From Natronomonas sp. (GTDB lineage: Archaea > Halobacteriota > Halobacteria > Halobacteriales > Haloarculaceae), in the NCBI GenBank assembly GCA_007135435.1, contig SLIW01000174.1:1-5001 (forward strand): a DNA stretch of 5,001 nt, read 5' to 3'. This document shows, one piece after another, positions 1 to 4,287 of this stretch. The stretch's first letter is position 1. Each line of letters opens with the position of its first letter. A program made the translations under genes and the position numbers. The notes beneath the pieces are model-generated. The model made no database searches and was not told the DNA's origin. It saw only the letters and a program-made list of their open reading frames with translations.

Positions 1-758
1 CGCCGGACCCGGTCGGCGAACGCCCCGCGGCTGCAGTCGGATTCGAAGCCGGCGCGGCCGGTCTGGACCGGCGGCCGGCCGACCGAGCGGTCGCCGGCGA
101 CGGCGCGAGCGATCAGGTCGCGGGCGTGGGCGAGGCCCCACTCGTAGGCAGCGTCCGCCGAGCCATGCGCGGAGAGGCGGGGACACGCCGTGACCCGGAG
201 CGCCGATCCGTCGGTCCACGGTTCTCGCCAGGCGACCACGCGGTCGTACGTCGCCAGCTGGAGCCGTGGCAGTCCCCGGTCGTCGACGGTTCCCTCCGGG
301 AGGTCCTCGAGTTCGCGGGCGACGTCGTAGGAGAGCCAGCCGAACGCGCCACAGGGGTACGGGACGTCGCAGTCACCGCGGACGAGGGTCTCCCCCGAGA
401 GGACCGCGTCGAGCGCCCCGAGCGACGGCGACCCCGCCGCCGAGGTCACGGCCGCCTCGCTCTCGGCACCCGCACCGCCCTGGCTGTCGGAGTCGCCTCC
501 CGGTTCACCGCCGGGATCGAGCGGGGTCGCCTCCGGGTAGACGGTCACCCGCTCGACGGGGTCGGTGGCGAAGAAGCCCCACCCCGTCTGGCCGCCGGTC
601 GTCTCGAGGTAGACGTCGCCGCCGTCGCCGCGACGGGCCCGCCGGTAGGCCTCGAAGGGGTCGGCGACCCGCACCCGGAGCTCGACCGGGACGCGGGCGT
701 CCGCGGGGGCGTCCGCGGCCGTCTCCCTGAAGGCCGACCGCTCGGTCACGACACGCAT
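1..758 (-). CDS. pabB: Aminodeoxychorismate synthase component I (PabB/TrpE family), N-terminal part
   Basis: This is a partial gene: 252 codons are present and the frame stays open to the window edge. It encodes the N-terminal domain of a chorismate-binding enzyme of the PabB/TrpE type, which with a glutamine amidotransferase aminates chorismate (PabB product: aminodeoxychorismate, for p-aminobenzoate and folate). Visible family marks are YLETTGG at residues 50-56, at the place of the LES motif of the TrpE N-terminal domain, GWGFFATDPVERV at 59-71, and CGAFGWLSYDVAREL at 136-150, the usual Gly-rich GxxSYD segment. Residues 238-252 (FESDCSRGAFADRVR) match the linker leading into the catalytic chorismate-binding domain, which lies outside the window. 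A Gly/Ser/Glu-rich loop (about 80-113) looks like a haloarchaeal insertion. The ATG at 758 lies about 26 nt from a TATA-like element. PabB is preferred over TrpE because no trpD/trpG neighbours are visible, but the N-terminal domain alone cannot decide; family membership is firm, the exact subunit less so. Confidence 0.8.
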   Translation of the reverse strand, partial: MRVVTERSAFRETAADAPADARVPVELRVRVADPFEAYRRARRGDGGDVYLETTGGQTGWGFFATDPVERVTVYPEATPLDPGGEPGGDSDSQGGAGAESEAAVTSAAGSPSLGALDAVLSGETLVRGDCDVPYPCGAFGWLSYDVARELEDLPEGTVDDRGLPRLQLATYDRVVAWREPWTDGSALRVTACPRLSAHGSADAAYEWGLAHARDLIARAVAGDRSVGRPPVQTGRAGFESDCSRGAFADRVR

Positions 759-780
759 TGCTCCCAGAGAGGCCGCCCAG

Positions 781-786
781 TGATAA
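781..786 (-). promoter_or_regulatory. TATA-like element of the pabB-type gene
   Basis: On the minus strand this reads TTATCA in the context GGGTTATCAC. Its centre is about 26 nt upstream of the ATG at 758, the spacing expected for a leaderless haloarchaeal transcript. The match to a TATA box is weak, and no convincing Shine-Dalgarno sequence precedes the ATG. The gap to the upstream gene is only 62 bp, so read-through from that gene is also possible. Confidence 0.4.
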
Positions 787-820
787 CCCTCTTTTGGTCC
801 GCAGAGCCCCGAGGGCCCGG

Positions 821-1474
821 TCAGCCGCCGCGTGCGCGGTCCTGCCAGCGGCCGATCCGTTTCGCCGACACGTCGGTCTCCTCGGCGAGCTCGTCGGCGT
901 CCGCCGCCACCAGCTCGGCGACGGTCTCGATGCCGGCGTCGTGGAGGCGCTCGGCGTATGCGGGGCCGATCCCGCTGACGGTCTCCACCGGGTCGTCACC
1001 GGCCTCGAGGTCATCCTCGTCAGCCTCGACCTGCTCGTCGGCCTCGACGCGTTCTTCGTCCTCGACGTCCTCATCGTCCTCGTCGTCAACATCGGCCTCC
1101 TCTTCAACGTCGACATCGTCGTCGACTGGGGAGGTCGGCTCCTCCGCGCCCGGGCCCGCGGCCTCCCCCGGTTCAGCGGCGGTCTCGGGGTCGTCGACCG
1201 ATTCGTCCACCAACGACCCCGTGGAGGCCGCCGCGTCGGTCTCGGCGGCGGCGGTTTCGTCGGTTTCGGCCTCGTCGGTCGCGACGGTCTCGGCTTCCCC
1301 GGCCGTGGCGTCCTCGCTGGCTACCTCGTCGGGGTCGTGTTCGACGGTCACATCTGTGGACCCGGTCCCGGCAGCGGATCCGGTGTCGGAATCCGCCTGG
1401 GCGTCAGCCTCGTCGTCGCCCGAGCCCGTTCGATCGAGCCCCAGAACTGTCCGGATGAGTCGAGCGATCGGCAT
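821..1474 (-). CDS. Acidic protein with C-terminal helix-hairpin-helix domain, function unknown
   Basis: A 217-residue protein in three parts. Residues 1-13 (MPIARLIRTVLGL) are a short basic, amphipathic segment. Residues about 14-165 are a low-complexity, probably disordered linker with roughly 40 percent Asp/Glu, and there is no Lys or Arg at all from residue 16 to 141. Residues about 164-212 form a helix-hairpin-helix (HhH) fold: the hairpin VSGIGPAYAERLHDAGI at 166-182, then TVAELVAADADELAEETDV and a final KRIGRWQDRA. This resembles the HhH domains of RNA polymerase alpha, PolX and similar proteins, which bind nucleic acid non-specifically or mediate protein contacts. No catalytic motif is visible, so I assign no function. 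The start is supported by a TATA box 27 nt upstream. The gene lies between aroE (66 bp away) and the pabB-type gene (62 bp away) on the same strand. Acidic coding on this strand explains the long open frames antisense to it. Confidence 0.85.
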   Translation of the reverse strand: MPIARLIRTVLGLDRTGSGDDEADAQADSDTGSAAGTGSTDVTVEHDPDEVASEDATAGEAETVATDEAETDETAAAETDAAASTGSLVDESVDDPETAAEPGEAAGPGAEEPTSPVDDDVDVEEEADVDDEDDEDVEDEERVEADEQVEADEDDLEAGDDPVETVSGIGPAYAERLHDAGIETVAELVAADADELAEETDVSAKRIGRWQDRARGG

Positions 1475-1496
1475 GTCCGAACGTACGGAGTGAAGG

Positions 1497-1505
1497 ATAC
1501 TTAAA
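1497..1505 (-). promoter_or_regulatory. TATA box of the helix-hairpin-helix gene
   Basis: The minus strand reads TTTAAGTAT, centred about 27 nt upstream of the ATG at 1474. This is a good haloarchaeal TATA box at leaderless spacing, and it lies within the short gap after the aroE stop. It indicates that this gene can be transcribed independently of aroE. Confidence 0.65.
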
Positions 1506-1512
1506 CCCCGTC

Positions 1513-1527
1513 AACTGGAAGACAGTT
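1513..1527. repeat. Short inverted repeat AACTG-5-CAGTT in the aroE / HhH gene gap
   Basis: AACTG, a 5-nt spacer (GAAGA) and CAGTT form a perfect 5-bp inverted repeat. It lies 15 nt past the aroE stop codon and 8 nt upstream of the TATA box of the next gene. It could be a weak hairpin ending the aroE transcript or a small operator over the TFB-recognition region. The arms are short enough to be chance. Confidence 0.3.
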
Positions 1528-1541
1528 CGACGGCGGGGTCG

Positions 1542-2339
1542 TCAGAGCGCGCCCCTGAGGGCCTCGTTCATCCGGTCGACCGGCGCCTCCCGCCCGGTCC
1601 ACAGCTCGAAGGCCTCGACGCCCTGGAAGAGGAGCATCCAGGCGCCGTCGACGGTCGTGGCCCCCGCCGCCCTGGCCTCCCGGAGCAGCCGCGTCTCGAG
1701 GGGTGCGTAGACCGCGTCGAGCACCGCGAGGTCAGCGTGGAGCGCCGCCGCCGGGACGGGCGTCTCGTCGTCGGCCTCCATCCCGACGCTCGTGGCGTTG
1801 ACCAGGAGCCGGGCGTCGGCGAGGAGGACCTCCAGCTCGTCGAGGCTGTGGGCACTTCCGCCGGGGATCTCCTCGGCGAGCGCCTCCGCGCGCGTAACGG
1901 TCCGGTTCGCGATGCGGACGGTCGCCCCCTCCTCGGCGAGGGCGAACGCCGCGGCCCGGCCCGCCCCGCCGGCGCCGACGACGACAGCCGCCCCGTCGAC
2001 GTCGACGCCGTGGTGGTCGAACGCCCGGACGACCCCGGTGGCGTCGGTGTTGTGCCCGGTCGGCGCATCGGCGAAGTCGATGGTGTTCACCGCCCCGATC
2101 CGGGCGGCCAGCGGGTCCGGCGAGACGAGCGGGAGGACGTCCTCCTTGTACGGGATGGTCACGTTCAGTCCACGGATACCGAGCGCGTCGGCCCCCTCGA
2201 TCGCCGTCTCGAGGTCTTCCGGTGCGGGTTCGAACGTCACGTAGCGGGCGTCCATCTCCAGCGCCGCGTACGCGGCCTCGTGCATCGGCGGCGAGACGGA
2301 GTGGCCGACAGGGCGCCCGATCAACCCGAAGACCTCCAT
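1542..2339 (-). CDS. aroE: Shikimate dehydrogenase (NADP+)
   Basis: AroE reduces 3-dehydroshikimate to shikimate with NADPH, the fourth step of the common aromatic pathway to chorismate, in the cytoplasm. The protein has 265 residues, close to the usual 260-290. The N-terminal substrate domain carries [13 protein letters not shown] at 8-20 (the shikimate-binding SxS serines are S14 and S16), NVTIPYKE at 59-66 with the catalytic lysine K65, AVNTI at 83-87 (N85), and GHNTDATG at 95-102 with the partner aspartate D99. The Rossmann domain has GAGGAGRA at 122-129, an ANRT segment at 144-147 that contacts the NADP 2'-phosphate in the family, and NATSVGM at 181-187. The C-terminal [19 protein letters not shown] (231-249) holds the conserved Gln of the active site. 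All key residues are present. The chosen ATG sits directly before the first conserved strand and about 26 nt from a TATA-like box. It is followed on the same strand by the HhH gene and a chorismate-consuming enzyme. Confidence 0.97.
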   Translation of the reverse strand: MEVFGLIGRPVGHSVSPPMHEAAYAALEMDARYVTFEPAPEDLETAIEGADALGIRGLNVTIPYKEDVLPLVSPDPLAARIGAVNTIDFADAPTGHNTDATGVVRAFDHHGVDVDGAAVVVGAGGAGRAAAFALAEEGATVRIANRTVTRAEALAEEIPGGSAHSLDELEVLLADARLLVNATSVGMEADDETPVPAAALHADLAVLDAVYAPLETRLLREARAAGATTVDGAWMLLFQGVEAFELWTGREAPVDRMNEALRGAL

Positions 2340-2611
2340 GCAGGGGCGTCACCGTCGGGCGGTAAAAGGGTTCGCTCCGGCGGCCTCCACCGGATGTCGT
2401 CCCGCGTCGATCGCCGGTCCGGGGAATGTTGAGCCGATGTGCGGGTCCAGGTACCCGGTTGTGGGTCGACCGGGAGGTCCGAAACCGTCCGATGGGCGAC
2501 CTCGGTGGCTGAGACGTCAGTGGCTGATGCGACGATGGCTGAGTCGTTGATGTCTGAGGCGTCGTTGTCTGAGGTTGCAGCAGTAAAGCCGTCGAGGGGT
2601 GCGGCCACCAT
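2321..2611 (-). CDS. Doubtful small leaderless ORF with pentapeptide periodicity
   Basis: A 96-codon frame whose ATG (2611) lies about 29 nt downstream of a strong TATATAAA box on the same strand; that placement is the main reason to list it. The in-frame ATG at 2653 lies upstream of the box and is less likely. Residues 14-38 fall into five five-residue units each opening with Ser ([25 protein letters not shown]), encoded by the 15-bp DNA repeat. The first 50 residues are acidic and haloarchaeal in character. The rest becomes Arg/Pro/Trp-rich and looks non-coding. Third-position GC is about 70 percent by my count, clearly below the neighbouring genes. The frame overlaps the aroE start by 19 nt and covers the aroE promoter. 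I recognise no family. It may be a small protein, a decayed gene whose true end is lost, or merely a non-coding transcript. Confidence 0.22.
   Translation of the reverse strand: MVAAPLDGFTAATSDNDASDINDSAIVASATDVSATEVAHRTVSDLPVDPQPGTWTRTSAQHSPDRRSTRDDIRWRPPERTLLPPDGDAPAWRSSG
2361..2369 (-). promoter_or_regulatory. TATA-like element of aroE
   Basis: The minus strand reads CCTTTTACC, with the A/T core centred about 26 nt upstream of the aroE ATG. The spacing fits leaderless transcription and no Shine-Dalgarno sequence is seen. The element would lie inside the doubtful reading frame at 2321-2611 if that frame is real. Confidence 0.55.
2505..2579. repeat. Five degenerate 15-bp tandem repeats
   Basis: Five consecutive 15-bp units start at 2505, 2520, 2535, 2550 and 2565, without gaps. 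On the plus strand each follows roughly NTGKCTGANNCGNNN; the TG-CTGA core is present in all five. A sixth unit (2580-2594) keeps only the end of the pattern. Because the unit is a multiple of three, every frame shows a five-residue periodicity; on the minus strand each unit begins with a TCA codon. The copies are diverged, so the array is old or under selection at the core only. Confidence 0.75.
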
Positions 2612-2636
2612 CGTCACGCCCTTCCTGGGTCCATCA

Positions 2637-2644
2637 TTTATATA
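2637..2644 (-). promoter_or_regulatory. Strong TATA box TATATAAA facing left
   Basis: The minus strand reads TATATAAA in the context ACTATATAAATGATGG, the most A/T-rich promoter-like element in the window. It would start transcription near position 2611-2615, where an ATG (2611) opens the doubtful small ORF. The sequence is partly symmetrical, so a rightward promoter cannot be excluded, but no good reading frame lies at the right distance on the plus strand. Confidence 0.5.
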
Positions 2645-2744
2645 GTAAACCACATACTACGATAGGAAATTCCCCACGAGATGTCGAGACAGTCGGCCGC
2701 GATACGGAGCGAAAAATGCAATACGGTACCAAGCAACACACATC

Positions 2745-2750
2745 ATTTAC
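2745..2750 (+). promoter_or_regulatory. TATA-like element of the D-aminoacyl-tRNA deacylase gene
   Basis: The sequence ATTTAC, in the context CATCATTTACCC, is centred about 27 nt upstream of the ATG at 2775. This spacing implies a leaderless mRNA; no Shine-Dalgarno sequence precedes the ATG. Confidence 0.5.
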
Positions 2751-2774
2751 CCGCCCGGGTGCACTGACGGACGT

Positions 2775-4151
2775 ATGCTCGCAGTCGTCGTCTCGCGCGC
2801 CGACCGCGCCTCCGAGCACATCGGCGAGCACCTCCTGGATCTGGCGGCGTGGACCGAGCACGAGGATCCGGATCGACCCGACGGAGATGGCGGTGGGACG
2901 TACTACCGATCCGGTGGCGTCGAGCTCCGGACGTTCGACGACCTCCACCTCCACATCGAGGACGCCGCGGCGGCGTTCGACGACCCGGCGCTCCTGGTAT
3001 TCGCGTCCCGGCACTCCGGGGACACGGGGCCGCTCCTCACCGCCCACGCAACGGGCAACGCCGGCCCGGCGGAGTTCGGCGGCGAGGATGGCTCGCTCGC
3101 CCACGCCGCCCCGAACGCCCTCACGGTGGTCCGGCGGGCGTTCGACGAGCAGGCCCCGGACGGTTACGGAACCGGTATCGAGTGCACCCATCACGGCCCG
3201 AGCTCGGTGGGGTGCCCGTCGCTGTTCGTCGAACTGGGCAGCGGCGAGGAGGAGTGGGACGATCCGGCGGGCGCGGAGGCGGTCGCCCGATCGATCCTCG
3301 TGCTGGAGGACGTCGAGCCCTGCACCGATCGCGGGGTCGTCGGCTTCGGCGGGAGTCACTACGCGCCGCGGTTCGATCGGGTGCTGACCGAGACTGACTG
3401 GGGGGTGGGACACATCCTCGCGGACTGGTCCCTGGAAGCTCTGGAGGAGCTCGACGATCTGGGAGGGGAGGAGGCGACGGGGGTCATCGACCAGGCGTTC
3501 CGTCGGAGCGGCGTCGGGTACGCGCTGGTGGACGGGGACCGACCGGCCCTCGCGGAGGCGATCGACGAACTCGGCTACCGGCGGGTGTCCGAGACGTGGC
3601 TCCGCGAGACCACCGGCGTCGACACGGCGCTCGTCGGACGGCTGGAGGGCGCGCTCTCGGCGATCGACGACGGCCTCCGACTGGGGGCCCTCGCGCGGGA
3701 GCACCAGGGTGGGTTCGTGGTCGAGGCGCTCCCGGGGGAGCTGCTCGACGAGGCCAACGGCGTCGACCGCGGGGCGGTCGCGGAGGCCGTCGCGGCGCGG
3801 ACGCTCGCCTACGAGACCGCCGAGGGTGCCTCGATGGTGGACGGCCGCGTGGCCCTGGCCGACGCCGGGGGGTATCGGCGGCTCGTCGAGGCCCTCGCCG
3901 CGGTCCTCGAGGCCAAGTACGACCACGTCGAGGTCCGCGAGGATCGGCGGGGCGACCGCGACGGCGACGCCGACGGCGGCGAGGTGCTCGCCCGGCGGGA
4001 GGCGTTCGACCCGTCGCTCGCCCGGGAGGCGGGCGTCGAGGAGGGACCGGCCTTCGGTCGCCTCTCGGCGGGCGAGCCCGTGGAGGTCTCCGGCGAGACG
4101 GTCGAGCCCGACGACGTCCGGCGCGCGCGAGAGCTCCGGTTCCCGTTCTGA
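2775..4151 (+). CDS. dtdA: D-aminoacyl-tRNA deacylase (archaeal DTD2/DtdA type) with C-terminal extension
   Basis: DTD2 hydrolyses D-amino acids from mischarged tRNAs, recycling the tRNA and protecting translation in the cytoplasm. The 458-residue protein opens with MLAVVVSRADRASEHIGEHL, typical of the family start, which fixes the ATG. Family motifs follow: FASRHSGDTGPLLTAHATGN (76-95), ECTHHGPSS (136-144), the Gly-rich VGFGGSHYAPRF (189-200) and GHILADWSLEAL (212-223). The histidines in these segments (H80, H91, H139, H140, H195, H213) are the expected conserved ones. The catalytic core ends near residue 280, the usual full length in other archaea. Beyond it, about 180 residues form an extension of a kind I recall from haloarchaeal members: a region with FVVEALPGELLDEA (314-327) and LAYETAEGASMV (344-355), a charged Asp/Gly-rich linker (about 388-402), and a final FDPSLAREAGVEEGPAFGRL (411-430) followed by a VxxDGxxVxPxDV-like end. 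Its role is unknown to me. The gene has its own promoter and is followed by ftsZ on the same strand. Confidence 0.93.
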   Translation: MLAVVVSRADRASEHIGEHLLDLAAWTEHEDPDRPDGDGGGTYYRSGGVELRTFDDLHLHIEDAAAAFDDPALLVFASRHSGDTGPLLTAHATGNAGPAEFGGEDGSLAHAAPNALTVVRRAFDEQAPDGYGTGIECTHHGPSSVGCPSLFVELGSGEEEWDDPAGAEAVARSILVLEDVEPCTDRGVVGFGGSHYAPRFDRVLTETDWGVGHILADWSLEALEELDDLGGEEATGVIDQAFRRSGVGYALVDGDRPALAEAIDELGYRRVSETWLRETTGVDTALVGRLEGALSAIDDGLRLGALAREHQGGFVVEALPGELLDEANGVDRGAVAEAVAARTLAYETAEGASMVDGRVALADAGGYRRLVEALAAVLEAKYDHVEVREDRRGDRDGDADGGEVLARREAFDPSLAREAGVEEGPAFGRLSAGEPVEVSGETVEPDDVRRARELRFPF

Positions 4152-4193
4152 GGGGCCGACGGTTTCGTATCGTGGCCCGCGGTTTATGCTGTT

Positions 4194-4208
4194 CCCTCGT
4201 TTCGAGGG
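4194..4208 (+). terminator. Candidate hairpin after the deacylase gene
   Basis: CCCTCG, a TTT loop and CGAGGG form a perfect 6-bp GC-rich inverted repeat 42 nt past the deacylase stop codon. The three-base loop is tight and no U-tract follows. Archaeal termination usually relies on U-tracts, so the call as a terminator is uncertain; it may instead mark the 3' end of a processed RNA or be chance. Confidence 0.3.
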
Positions 4209-4229
4209 CTGAGACAGCCGTAACGCGTA

Positions 4230-4241
4230 TGACGCGCGTCA
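4230..4241. promoter_or_regulatory. 12-bp perfect palindrome upstream of the ftsZ TATA box, candidate operator
   Basis: TGACGCGCGTCA is a perfect 12-bp palindrome whose right end is 14 nt upstream of the ftsZ TATA box and 46 nt upstream of the ATG. A smaller palindrome, ACGCGT, lies at 4223-4228, so two ACGCG-containing sites sit side by side. Position and symmetry suit a dimeric activator or repressor. No regulator can be named from the sequence. Confidence 0.4.
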
Positions 4242-4255
4242 GACGTGGGGGAAAG

Positions 4256-4264
4256 ATACTTTAG
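4256..4264 (+). promoter_or_regulatory. TATA box of ftsZ with upstream GAAA (BRE-like)
   Basis: ATACTTTAG, preceded by GGGGGAAAG, is centred about 28 nt upstream of the ftsZ ATG. The purine-rich GAAA directly before it resembles the TFB-recognition element. Spacing again indicates a leaderless transcript, separate from the upstream deacylase gene. Confidence 0.6.
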
Positions 4265-4287
4265 CCGCGTATGCAACACCGGCGATA

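Larger units (their letters stand above)
2340..2774. other. Divergent intergenic region between aroE and the D-aminoacyl-tRNA deacylase gene
   Basis: This 435-bp region separates the leftward and rightward gene groups. From left to right it holds the aroE TATA element, about 130 bp of GC-rich sequence without a clear signal, the 15-bp tandem repeats (2505-2579), a strong leftward TATA box (2637-2644), about 95 bp of A/T-richer sequence, and the deacylase TATA element. Apart from the doubtful frame at 2321-2611 I see no gene, RNA or mobile-element end here. Confidence 0.7.

Noticed and set aside
126..1493. A 455-residue plus-strand frame across the pabB-type and HhH genes.
   Set aside because: It is Arg/Pro/Gly-rich, then Ser-rich, spans two convincingly coded minus-strand genes, and has no recognisable domain. 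Long antisense frames are expected in GC-rich DNA.
758..1504. A 248-residue plus-strand frame with a hydrophobic, membrane-like middle (runs of Leu/Val/Phe) antisense to the helix-hairpin-helix gene.
   Set aside because: The hydrophobic stretch is what results from reading Asp/Glu codons (GAC, GAG, GAA) antisense as Val/Leu/Phe. The minus strand has the HhH domain, a TATA box and coding-type third positions.
1737..2432. Long plus-strand and alternative minus-strand frames over aroE.
   Set aside because: AroE has every family motif in one frame. The others are Arg-rich shadows.
2439..2645. A plus-strand 68-codon frame whose middle ([25 protein letters not shown]) looks like a pentapeptide-repeat protein.
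   Set aside because: The five-residue period is simply the 15-bp DNA repeat. The residues do not match the A(D/N)Lxx pattern and no promoter lies at the right distance on the plus strand.
2681..2767. A short plus-strand frame of 28 codons (MSRQSAAIRSEK...) downstream of the A/T-rich box at 2637-2644.
   Set aside because: It has non-haloarchaeal composition and A/T third positions, and it would run up to the deacylase start without any motif.
2340..2774. Possible insertion-sequence remnant or integration site in the A/T-richer divergent region.
   Set aside because: I found no terminal inverted repeats, target-site duplication, transposase fragment or tRNA-like sequence. The A/T-rich part is explained by two promoters.
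2634..3926. A 430-residue minus-strand frame antisense to the deacylase gene.
   Set aside because: The plus strand carries all DTD2 motifs in order. The antisense product is Arg-rich and resembles no family I know.
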